Positions 14,615-21,514 of a DNA stretch of 21,514 bases are shown in pieces. Source of the DNA: an uncultured delta proteobacterium (GTDB lineage Bacteria; Desulfobacterota; Syntrophorhabdia; Syntrophorhabdales; Syntrophorhabdaceae). Below the pieces are notes generated by a model, which searched no databases, had not been told where the DNA came from, and saw only the letters and a list, made by a program, of their open reading frames with translations. The stretch lies in the NCBI GenBank assembly GCA_903872255.1, contig CAIQJW010000020.1:1-21514 (forward strand), in the 5' to 3' direction. The number at the start of each line of letters is the position of its first letter. Positions within the stretch are counted from its first letter, which is position 1. A program made the position numbers and the translations under genes.

Positions 14615-16993
14615 TTATGATGTTTTTCGATAAAGCGCCGGTACCACGAACAACGCCGCCGGAATGACCCCGATGAGGCCCAGCATGACCGTTATCCCGA
14701 TGGACTTAAGGGCAGGATGCTGTGCCAGCGCCAGTGCGCCGAGGCCGACAAAACTCGTAAGGCCCCCGAGGAGAATGGCCAGGTTCGCGGTATGATCATA
14801 CCCCTCGGTTAAGTTGCAGACCATGAAGACGCCGAGGTCCACACCGAGGCCGATCACCAGGATAGCGGCAACAACATTGAAAAGATTGAATTCTACACCC
14901 AGGCAGCCCATGGCCCCTAGCATGAATATCAGCCCCGTTGCCACAGGCACAAGGCAGAGGAAAATCTTTTTCAGGTCCCTAAAGAGAACCCCCACTGCCA
15001 CAACGATAACCAGGAGGGCAAAGATGATGTAGCGTGTAAAATTCCCGACAAGGGCGTGCCCGATGAGGCCCTTGAAGCGCCCCTGCGACACGAGCCGAAC
15101 CCCCTTGGGGCTCTTCTCATCTTTCTCAAAAAGATCGACCAGGCCCTGCGTGTCGGGGACCAGTGTCAACGTCTGGACTTTGTTATCGTTTTTCAGGACC
15201 ATCGATCCCATGAGGTCCCCGAAACCGATCGTTTTCATGTCATCGAACGTGATGGGGTCGGGACGCCTCTTGAGCATTTCGAAAAAAGGTGCGAAGGCAT
15301 CGGCAGAGAAACCCAGTCGCGCACCCTCTTCCGACAGAAGTTTCCTTGCCAGCCTTTCATTGCCGTCTGCCCAGAAACCTTTCCATCGCCGTGTGTTCGC
15401 CTCTTGGGTCGCCCTCGACGGGAGAAGAGGGGCCAGGCTCACGATCTGACCCGGGGGAAACTTTTCCGACAGGTAGGCAAACAGGGAATCATTGACGGAA
15501 AGAGAGGATTCAAGATCGCTGCCTTCCGCGAAGAGGACCGCACTACCCCTGAAGTCTCCCCATGTTTTTGAAAGGTGCTGCTCCGCTTTTTTCAGGTCCT
15601 CGGGTACAAAATTGATGGACTGCATGTCACCGTTGAAATTCAGCCGGCCTGCCTGCCACAGGCAAAGGGCCATGATTATCAGCCAGAAAACGAGCACTCC
15701 CCGGCGCGGCAGGCTTAAGGTTCGGGGGGATCGGGCGCCTATATAACGTTTCTCGCCCGGCAAGGTCTGGAGCAGATGGGGAAGGACGATCAACGAAAAA
15801 ACGAGGGACACGGCAACGCCGATCATGGAAAAGACGGCCAGTTGACGCTGCCCCGGCAGTGTTGACAGAAGCATAACGGCAAAGGTGACAATGGTGGTCA
15901 GGCCGCCGAACATCACGGGATGCGCGACTTCCCTGATAATTGCCTTCGGGTCGCGCTCTTTGCTGCACAGCGCGAAATAGACGAGGATCGGGTAGTCATC
16001 GGAGATACCGAGGAGCACAGCGCCGAAAGCCATTGTCACTGCCGAGACGGAATCATAGATCAGAAGCGTCCCTGCCGTTGCCAGGCACAGAACCGAAGAA
16101 GGGACCAGAAAAACAAGGATACCCTTCCAGCTTCTCAAGAAAAAGAGGATCAAGAGGAGAATCACAATGCCTGCTGAACTGAGGATAATATAAAGGTCCT
16201 TTTTGATCGTTTCAGCGTTGGCGGTGGTATAGGCGTGAGAGCTGATGACGGATGCTTCGATTCCGCGCGGGACCAGCCTCGTGATGAGGGCCTTGAGTTC
16301 CCCTGCCAGTTCTTTCGAGCCCTTTGAATCCGTCATTTTTACCGGTGTTTCCGCTATTATGAGGGTATTCTTACCGTCGGGACTGATAAAGTGGTTGTCA
16401 TAGAGGGCCATCCCGGGGATAACGTTCATGTGGCGGAGCTTCGCAAGGACAGTGCTTTTCAAATCAAGCGGATCCGACTGCAAGAGAGGTTTCATGAACC
16501 ACCCTTCGGGCCCGGTGAGCTGTGTATAGACGTTTTGCAGCCGCGGACGGACCTCTTCGACTGTGAGTGTCCTTCGAAGCTTTATCGTGTCATCGTTGGT
16601 AAATGTTTGAGGAAGGACATTCGTGAACCATGCCTCAAATCCCTCGGGGGAAGGAAGCGACGGCCCCGATACGGCGCGGGTAAAGTAGGGCAAGGTCATG
16701 GCCAGACTCATACGGTCCGCCGTTTCGGTAAGTTCTTTCTTGCTGGTCCCCGCAGAACCTCTCAGGTTGATCAGTACCTTGTTCGCAAAGGGCGTCTTCT
16801 GGAGGAGGGCAAAGTCTTTCGCCGCTTCGCTGCGGTCATCGGGCAAAAGAGGCGCAATATCCTCGTTCATTGTGATATTCCTAAGGACAAGGGCCGCCAG
16901 AAGAATGATTACAAAGGTGGCAAGGTAGAGCAGCGCCTTGTGCCGGGAAAAAAAGTTGTATATGGCGGGAAAAATGGAAAATAAAGCGTCCAT
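14615..16993 (-). CDS. MMPL/RND-family lipid exporter
   Basis: About 792 residues from the ATG at 16993 (a TTG at 16999 would add two residues). The plan is that of MMPL/RND transporters: one N-terminal membrane helix (~22-40), a large periplasmic domain (~45-265), five helices (~268-412), then a repeat with one helix (~434-450), a periplasmic domain (~455-652) and five helices (~655-790). The acidic residues thought to carry protons in this family are visible in GISDDYPILVYF (~331-342) and GLGVDLGVFMVCNLTEGY (~717-734). An MMPL exporter next to a LolA-like protein is a hallmark of aryl-polyene-type clusters, where it is thought to move the finished lipid across the inner membrane. It starts two bases after the LolA-like stop. 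Confidence 0.9.
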   Translation of the reverse strand: MDALFSIFPAIYNFFSRHKALLYLATFVIILLAALVLRNITMNEDIAPLLPDDRSEAAKDFALLQKTPFANKVLINLRGSAGTSKKELTETADRMSLAMTLPYFTRAVSGPSLPSPEGFEAWFTNVLPQTFTNDDTIKLRRTLTVEEVRPRLQNVYTQLTGPEGWFMKPLLQSDPLDLKSTVLAKLRHMNVIPGMALYDNHFISPDGKNTLIIAETPVKMTDSKGSKELAGELKALITRLVPRGIEASVISSHAYTTANAETIKKDLYIILSSAGIVILLLILFFLRSWKGILVFLVPSSVLCLATAGTLLIYDSVSAVTMAFGAVLLGISDDYPILVYFALCSKERDPKAIIREVAHPVMFGGLTTIVTFAVMLLSTLPGQRQLAVFSMIGVAVSLVFSLIVLPHLLQTLPGEKRYIGARSPRTLSLPRRGVLVFWLIIMALCLWQAGRLNFNGDMQSINFVPEDLKKAEQHLSKTWGDFRGSAVLFAEGSDLESSLSVNDSLFAYLSEKFPPGQIVSLAPLLPSRATQEANTRRWKGFWADGNERLARKLLSEEGARLGFSADAFAPFFEMLKRRPDPITFDDMKTIGFGDLMGSMVLKNDNKVQTLTLVPDTQGLVDLFEKDEKSPKGVRLVSQGRFKGLIGHALVGNFTRYIIFALLVIVVAVGVLFRDLKKIFLCLVPVATGLIFMLGAMGCLGVEFNLFNVVAAILVIGLGVDLGVFMVCNLTEGYDHTANLAILLGGLTSFVGLGALALAQHPALKSIGITVMLGLIGVIPAALFVVPALYRKTS

Positions 16994-16995
16994 GA

Positions 16996-17646
16996 TCAAT
17001 CGAAGAGGCCCTGCTGCAGCTGGCTGTTGATGACAAGATCGAAAAATTCTATCCTCGTTGAGTCGCCGCCTTTTTCAAGGATGTCGACGACATGCACGTA
17101 GTTGGTCCCGGCCTCGAAGGATATGCGGATGTGGTCGACGTACTTTTTCTCCTTTGACGAGCGCGGGACAAGCTTAAGTACGATGGGCTCATCCTGCACG
17201 ACCTTAATGTCGTAGCGCTGCTCCAACTTTTTGAGGTCCGCCGTTGTCCAGGCAAAGATCTGGTCGACGATGAGCTTGATCAACGGGTTCTGTTTGGTCT
17301 CGAACGCATCCGATGGGCCTTCTTTGCCTTTCCACTGTTTCGCCAGGTTTCCATTCACCAGGAACCCCGATGGTTCTGGATGTACCATTTCCCAGCGAAG
17401 CCTGTCGGGTTTCTCGCAGTAAAAACGGCCGGTGGAATCAACGGGCCGGGCGAGCATGGCAAGACGCCTTTCCTGGCGGAACTTGCCGGAAATGGTCCTG
17501 ACACCGCCGACCGCCTTCGATATCCGTTGAAAGGCCCCGGCCTTGCCCGTCCCCACAGGCTGGTCAGCCGGCTCGCCTTCGGCGCCGTTAAGGGAGGTCG
17601 CGGTGAGCATGCAGCAGAGCATTAATATAGCAATGATCGTTCTCAT
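16996..17646 (-). CDS. LolA-like outer membrane lipoprotein carrier protein
   Basis: A 216-residue protein from the ATG at 17646, chosen because AGGGAG lies four bases before it and because the N-terminus is then a clean Sec signal peptide (MRTIIAILMLCCMLTATSLN, cleavage probably near A22-E24); a frame extended by seven residues spoils this. The mature part has the LolA pattern: a short helix, SGKFRQERRLAMLARPVDST, GRFYCEKPDRLRWEMVHPEP and FLVNGN. LolA shuttles hydrophobic lipoproteins across the periplasm; cluster-encoded versions are thought to carry the cluster's own lipid product. It is followed at once by the MMPL exporter gene. Confidence 0.87.
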   Translation of the reverse strand: MRTIIAILMLCCMLTATSLNGAEGEPADQPVGTGKAGAFQRISKAVGGVRTISGKFRQERRLAMLARPVDSTGRFYCEKPDRLRWEMVHPEPSGFLVNGNLAKQWKGKEGPSDAFETKQNPLIKLIVDQIFAWTTADLKKLEQRYDIKVVQDEPIVLKLVPRSSKEKKYVDHIRISFEAGTNYVHVVDILEKGGDSTRIEFFDLVINSQLQQGLFD

Positions 17647-17654
17647 ATAACTCC

Positions 17655-18089
17655 CTACGGGACCCATACCGTGATGTTCCCCGAAGCGAGGATCTCGCCG
17701 CCCTTCGTGACAACCCCATCGGCAAGGGTAAAATCGCCGTACTCTCCCGTGGTCGTGACGCTGATCCTCAACACGTCTCCCACGGTCGCCGCTTTCTTCA
17801 CCTCGATCGTTTTCGCGGCAACGAGGAACCCTTTTTTGACCTCGTCCCCGTTAAGAAGGTCGGAGTAACCTCTCACTGTTGCGTAGGACTGCGCTATCAA
17901 CTCTATGAAGGCGATTGTGTCAAGACCCCCGTCCTCGCCGACAAGCGGGCTCTCGTGGCCGACAAGGGCCTCCACAACCCCGGAAGCGTCCTTGTATTCG
18001 ACAAGGCTGTCCACCAGGCACATGGGCTTCCGGTGGGGCAGCAGCATTTCAACCGGCATCGGCAAAGTGAGGTCCGGCCGCCCCTTCAT
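17655..18089 (-). CDS. ApeP-like 3-hydroxyacyl-ACP dehydratase (hotdog)
   Basis: A 144-residue hotdog protein from the ATG at 18089, which has GAGGAAAG upstream and overlaps the acyltransferase stop by 4 nt (ATGA); a frame starting at 18245 only overlaps the neighbour and is rejected. The start LLPHRKPMCLVDSLVEY (16-32) is characteristic of FabZ/ApeP-type proteins. His45 in VGHESP and Glu63 in FIELIAQSYA align with the catalytic pair; the insertion between them is longer than in FabZ, as in ApeP-like proteins. It should dehydrate 3-hydroxyacyl-ACP during polyene formation, alone or with the FabZ-like protein encoded three genes downstream. Confidence 0.85.
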   Translation of the reverse strand: MKGRPDLTLPMPVEMLLPHRKPMCLVDSLVEYKDASGVVEALVGHESPLVGEDGGLDTIAFIELIAQSYATVRGYSDLLNGDEVKKGFLVAAKTIEVKKAATVGDVLRISVTTTGEYGDFTLADGVVTKGGEILASGNITVWVP

Positions 18090-18904
18090 GCTGCTTCTTT
18101 CCTCATCTTTTCGACATGCTCTGCAATTATCTTCCTTACATGCTTGCGCAAATTGATATGGGCTGTTTCTCCATCGCCAATGAATTCCCGTGGGTAAACG
18201 AGGGGAAGGATGCTTAAGCACACCGTGGCGGGCATCATCCACCACCGGTCAGGTGGCAGAAGCACATCGGTACCGGTAATGCAGAGCGGCAATATAGGGA
18301 CCCCGGTCTCGATAGCGAGCCTGAAAGGTCCCGAATAAAAACGCTGTACCTTTCCGTCGCTGCTGCGATGTCCTTCGGGAAAAACCAGTATGGCCCCTTT
18401 TCTTTCGAAGACCCTGCGGCTATCCCTCAAGGTCCCTTCCCATCCGATAGCTTCCAGATCAAGATAGTTCGCAAGACGCATGAACGGCCTGTACCAGAAA
18501 AGTTTCTTAAAGGGCCATGACCTGACCGCGAAGGCAATATCGCTAACGGGCAGAAGCGCCATACAGTATGTATCAAAAAAGGAGAGATGATTTATGACGA
18601 TGATACAGGGCATATCGATGTTATCCCTTGTCAGCCCTGTTCTTTTGAACCTCACGAAGGGTGACATGATGATCATCCATGCCCTGCCGTAAACCCAGAC
18701 AAAGTAACGCATCACACGGTCGTTTTGCCATCCCGTGACGATCTTCCCCGTTATGAAACAGATGGGGAAGAGGACGATCCCCATGACGGTCATAAGAACA
18801 ATGAGGGGGAACATCACCAGGTTCATGACGACAACGACGAGAAGAGACCCCGCGGTATGCAGGGGGCTTCTTTTTTTATCGGGAACCGCGCTCTGATGGG
18901 TCAA
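18086..18904 (-). CDS. PlsC-like 1-acyl-glycerol-3-phosphate-type acyltransferase
   Basis: A 272-residue membrane acyltransferase starting at a TTG with GAGG ten bases before it (no ATG fits near the start). Two hydrophobic segments (~18-56) lead into the catalytic motif N105-H106-LSFF-D111 (NHxxxxD), and VFPEGHRSSDG (175-185) is the glycerophosphate-binding motif; SGPFRLAIETGVPILPLCI is typical of motif IV. The enzyme transfers an acyl chain from ACP or CoA to a lysolipid or other hydroxyl. It overlaps the dehydratase gene by 4 nt and follows an ACP gene 12 bases earlier, so acyl-ACP is the likely donor. PlsC-like genes are regular members of aryl-polyene-type clusters. Confidence 0.9.
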   Translation of the reverse strand: MTHQSAVPDKKRSPLHTAGSLLVVVVMNLVMFPLIVLMTVMGIVLFPICFITGKIVTGWQNDRVMRYFVWVYGRAWMIIMSPFVRFKRTGLTRDNIDMPCIIVINHLSFFDTYCMALLPVSDIAFAVRSWPFKKLFWYRPFMRLANYLDLEAIGWEGTLRDSRRVFERKGAILVFPEGHRSSDGKVQRFYSGPFRLAIETGVPILPLCITGTDVLLPPDRWWMMPATVCLSILPLVYPREFIGDGETAHINLRKHVRKIIAEHVEKMRKEAA

Positions 18905-18916
18905 GATGCCCGGTCC

Positions 18917-19171
18917 TCAATGCATTTGCTGTTTCTTGCTGATAACGAACGCGTGAATATCGCCCAGCGTCCGGATCGCCTTAATGGCCTCTTCCTCGCC
19001 CATCTTGAAGCCGAAGGCTTTTTCGAGGACGATCACCATGTCAACCCTGTCAAGGCTGTCAAGGCCAAGATCGTCTTTCAAGGAGGCCTCTGCGGCCATG
19101 TCATCGATATTCAATTCGAACTCATTGACGAGCGTGGTATCGATGAGCGTCATAATTTCCTGGTCAGTCAT
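18917..19171 (-). CDS. Acyl carrier protein
   Basis: An 84-residue acidic ACP with the phosphopantetheine site Ser39 in DDLGLDSLDRVDMVIVLEKA. A perfect Shine-Dalgarno (AAGGAGGT on the minus strand) precedes the ATG. It overlaps the end of the preceding ketosynthase by 8 nt. It differs clearly from the other ACP in the operon (for example helix II and the C-terminal part), so the two carriers may serve different enzymes, such as starter and elongation. Confidence 0.93.
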   Translation of the reverse strand: MTDQEIMTLIDTTLVNEFELNIDDMAAEASLKDDLGLDSLDRVDMVIVLEKAFGFKMGEEEAIKAIRTLGDIHAFVISKKQQMH

Positions 19172-20399
19172 GCTCGTACCTCCTTATGACAATAGATGTG
19201 TTTACGCCGCCCAGGGCAAAGTTGTTTTTCACCAATGTCTGAACGGACAGATGCTCCACTGACCGAACATGCCTGATGTTTGCACACAATGGATCGATGG
19301 TCTCCAAATTCAGTGTAGGCACGATGGCCCCCTTACCGATCATGGCGATGGACGCGATCGTCTCAAGCGCTCCGCAGGCGGCCATCGTGTGGCCGAGATG
19401 CCCTTTGAGGCTGCTTACCGGCACGTTGTCGCCGAAAACCCGGTTCAATGCCGCGGCCTCGGCGATATCGCCCTGGATAGTACCCGTTGCGTGGGCGTTC
19501 ACGTAATCGATCCGGTCAGCGTTTATACCGGCGTCTTGAAGGGCATCCCTGATGCAGGCCTCCATGGAATCGCTGTTCGGATCCGCGATATTGGACGTAT
19601 CGGTACGTGTTGCGTAACCAACGATCTCGGCCAGGATCGGCGCACCCCGCATTTTCGCGGAATCGAGTGATTCGAGGAGCACAATGCCGCTGCCTTCGGA
19701 GCAGACAACACCGTCCCTATTCAAGTCAAAGGGCCGGGGTGTTAAGTGGGGGGCATCGTTGTATGCGACAGAAGCCGCGCTCATAATGTCGAAGATCGCC
19801 GAACTCAAGGGATGGAACTCGTCTGCGCCTCCGCAAAGCATCATATCCTGTTTGCCGAAAGCGATCATCTCAAAGCCGTACCCGATCGCCTGGCAGGACG
19901 TGGAGCACGCCGACGAGGGTGCCAGGATCCGGCCGTTGATCCCCAGTGTTTGGGCCACGTTCGAAGCGCAGGAATGGTTCATTATCTGGAAAAAGGTGGT
20001 GGCCCTCATGCCCTCAGTGCTGTGGCTGGCGAGGAAACCCCGGAAGAATTCCTCCGTCACAATGGGGCTTCCGACGGTGGAGCCTATGATGATACCCATC
20101 CTCCCATTCGTGAAATACTCCACGGGGGGACTGCTCTGGCCGAGCGCTTCCTGGCACGCGAGGGTGGCGAAAACGGACATCGGCGACATAGACCGCCTGA
20201 ATTTTCTCGGTATCTCTTTGGGATCGATATAGGGCACCAACGCGGCCACCCTGGGCCTTAAGCCGCCGAGATCGTTCAATGCCGGGACATTGACCACGGC
20301 ACTTTTCATATCGAAAAGAGATTCGACGAGGGTTTCCACGCCCCTGCCGAATGGGGAAATTGAGCCCATGCCGGATATCACTACCCTTCTCACCTGCAT
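19164..20399 (-). CDS. Beta-ketoacyl-ACP synthase (FabF-like)
   Basis: A 411-residue condensing enzyme with Cys165 in PSSACSTSCQAIGYG, His303 in NAHATGT (one change from the usual HGTGT) and His337 in LGHTMAACG, then the C-terminal NNFALGGVNTSIVI. All catalytic residues are present, so it should be active. AAGGAGG lies ten bases before its ATG, inside the end of the CrtI-like gene (10-nt overlap). It is followed directly by an ACP gene. It has no adjacent inactive partner, unlike the other two ketosynthases, so it may do a separate step such as initiation or act as a homodimer. Confidence 0.92.
   Translation of the reverse strand: MQVRRVVISGMGSISPFGRGVETLVESLFDMKSAVVNVPALNDLGGLRPRVAALVPYIDPKEIPRKFRRSMSPMSVFATLACQEALGQSSPPVEYFTNGRMGIIIGSTVGSPIVTEEFFRGFLASHSTEGMRATTFFQIMNHSCASNVAQTLGINGRILAPSSACSTSCQAIGYGFEMIAFGKQDMMLCGGADEFHPLSSAIFDIMSAASVAYNDAPHLTPRPFDLNRDGVVCSEGSGIVLLESLDSAKMRGAPILAEIVGYATRTDTSNIADPNSDSMEACIRDALQDAGINADRIDYVNAHATGTIQGDIAEAAALNRVFGDNVPVSSLKGHLGHTMAACGALETIASIAMIGKGAIVPTLNLETIDPLCANIRHVRSVEHLSVQTLVKNNFALGGVNTSIVIRRYEHD
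19178..19185 (-). promoter_or_regulatory. Strong Shine-Dalgarno of the ACP at 19171
   Basis: AAGGAGGT on the minus strand, six bases before the ACP start codon and inside the last codons of the ketosynthase gene. It is the best match to anti-SD in the operon and would give the ACP high translation, as expected for a carrier needed in excess. Confidence 0.8.
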
Positions 20400-21514
20400 G
20401 CCTTCAGTTCCTCCTTAAGATGATCGCGCCCGACGATGTTTTCGCAGGCAAGGAAGCCGGACATCACGGCACCCATAATTCCCGGGGCCACTATGGCCTG
20501 GCCGGCAAGATAGAGCCCACGGAGGCGAGTAACGGGTATGGGATTATATTGCCCTACCCTGTGCTTTACCCCGTATATGCTGCCATAGGGGCTATTGGTG
20601 TAGTCCCGGAGCGTAAGCGGTGTGGCAAATTCAATATCGGTGATCCTGCCTGCTATTTCCGGGCACGAAGCTTCGATCAAGCGGCCGATCCTTTCGGCCG
20701 TTTCATTCTTGAAAAGTCTGTATCCCTCCGGACGCTTCCCTGAAACAGAGTCTTCCCAACACCTTGTTTGGGTCCGTGACATCGGGCAGATGGCTACGAA
20801 CCCGTGTTTCCCGGATCCCCCGTTATCGCCCGCGGCAGTTATGTACAGGGGCTGCCTCTCTATGGGGGAGTTTCCGTGGAAGAACGAGAAATCAGCTTGC
20901 GGAAAAACAAAGAGATTGGACCGGTCAAGGCCCTTTATGGGTTTACTGCACGTTGCGTAAAGCATGCAGGCGGAGGTCGTTTCATCGAGTTGTCTCAAGC
21001 GGTTCACATAGGCGGGCCGGAAAACCGACTCGGGGACCATTCCCAGGAGCTGATGGGGGTGGACCGTACTTATGCAGCCGCTGCAGCCGAAGCTAGTACC
21101 TCCCTCAAGGGAGATACCTGAAACAGCGCCGTCTCCCGAAACATGTATCTTTCTTACTTCCTGTCCGCAATATACCGCAACCCCCTCTTTTTCGAGCCTC
21201 GTTTCAAAGGCCTTCGCAATGCTGCGGCCGCCGCCTTCGATACCGCTTGCCGATTCATAGTATGAACCTGCAATGCAGGCATGCTGGGTAAACGGGGTTT
21301 CCTCCGGCGGCACTCCGTAGAGGAAGCAATGCATGGAAAGGATGCATTTCAGCAGCTCGTTGCCGGTAAGCCCGTCGAGGAACTCCTTGAGGCTCGGCCC
21401 GTTAACGGATGAAAGCGCGGCGGGTTCCATCGAGGAATCAAGGTCAACATACGGGAGAGATTCATATATCTCCCGAACGGTACGGAAGTAGTCGTCGACG
21501 GCGCCTTTGTCATC
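20390..21514 (-). CDS. CrtI-like FAD oxidoreductase, 5' end outside the window
   Basis: The frame stays open through the right edge: the ATG at 21430 is internal, since 28 further in-frame codons (DDKGAVDDYFRTVREIYESL...) run to 21514. About 374 C-terminal residues are visible, lacking the N-terminal FAD Rossmann motif. They match the phytoene desaturase/carotenoid isomerase family: ACIAGSYYESASGIEGGGRS (substrate region, GG-S motif), YGSIYGVKHRVGQYNP and the C-terminal FAD contact LRGLYLAGQAIVAPGIMGAV. It is the first visible gene of the operon and overlaps the next KS by 10 nt. With the complete paralogue at 237-1850 it implies two polyene redox or isomerisation steps. Confidence 0.88.
   Translation of the reverse strand, partial: DDKGAVDDYFRTVREIYESLPYVDLDSSMEPAALSSVNGPSLKEFLDGLTGNELLKCILSMHCFLYGVPPEETPFTQHACIAGSYYESASGIEGGGRSIAKAFETRLEKEGVAVYCGQEVRKIHVSGDGAVSGISLEGGTSFGCSGCISTVHPHQLLGMVPESVFRPAYVNRLRQLDETTSACMLYATCSKPIKGLDRSNLFVFPQADFSFFHGNSPIERQPLYITAAGDNGGSGKHGFVAICPMSRTQTRCWEDSVSGKRPEGYRLFKNETAERIGRLIEASCPEIAGRITDIEFATPLTLRDYTNSPYGSIYGVKHRVGQYNPIPVTRLRGLYLAGQAIVAPGIMGAVMSGFLACENIVGRDHLKEELKACR

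Noticed and set aside
18090..18245. N-terminal extension of the ApeP-like dehydratase
   Set aside because: The extension overlaps the acyltransferase gene, has no family similarity, and the inner ATG at 18089 has a good ribosome binding site and a 4-nt overlap with its neighbour.

Overview
The window looks like a chromosomal stretch from an anaerobic Gram-negative bacterium, most plausibly a Desulfobacterota/'Deltaproteobacteria'-type organism. I infer this from three cobalamin-binding radical SAM enzymes (oxygen-sensitive chemistry), a LolA-like periplasmic carrier (so there is an outer membrane), and the combination of fatty-acid/polyketide genes with radical SAM and CrtI-like genes. No rRNA, tRNA, CRISPR array, IS element or phage gene is visible. 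The species cannot be fixed from this sequence.

Layout. The left edge (11-195) carries a short HU-like gene on the + strand with a strong intrinsic terminator. A CrtI-like FAD oxidoreductase (237-1850, minus) faces it and is divergently arranged with a membrane-associated class I methyltransferase (2096-2872, plus). The methyltransferase converges on two hairpins (2876-2934), one of which is a good minus-strand terminator. From 21514 down to 3006 everything is on the minus strand in one very compact array of 17 genes (several 4-nt ATGA/GTGA overlaps, gaps mostly under 25 nt), which reads as a single operon whose promoter lies beyond the right edge. In transcription order: CrtI-like oxidoreductase (cut by the window edge), ketosynthase, ACP, PlsC-like acyltransferase, ApeP-like dehydratase, LolA-like carrier, MMPL/RND exporter, FabZ-like hotdog protein, YbgC-like thioesterase, ketosynthase, half-length KS/chain-length-factor-like protein, three different B12-binding radical SAM proteins, a glycosyltransferase/DUF2062/acyltransferase fusion, ACP, ketosynthase and a catalytically dead KS partner.

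How it may work. The KS, CLF-like, ACP, dehydratase, thioesterase, acyltransferase, LolA and MMPL set matches the core of the aryl-polyene (APE)-type II PKS clusters, which make a polyene acyl chain on ACP, attach it to a glycolipid-like anchor and move it to the outer membrane. What does not belong to a standard APE cluster is the tailoring set: three B12-radical SAM enzymes, two CrtI-like desaturase/isomerase-type flavoproteins and a SAM methyltransferase. That mix (several FabF-like, ACP, FabZ-like, CrtI-like, radical SAM, methyltransferase) recalls the gene sets proposed, but not proven, for ladderane lipid biosynthesis in anammox bacteria. My inference is that the operon makes an unusual, carbon-skeleton-modified (methylated, cyclised or desaturated) polyunsaturated lipid or pigment that is exported to the outer membrane. 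No ketoreductase, ammonia-lyase or acyl/aryl-ligase gene is visible; these may lie beyond 21514 or be supplied by the general fatty-acid pathway.
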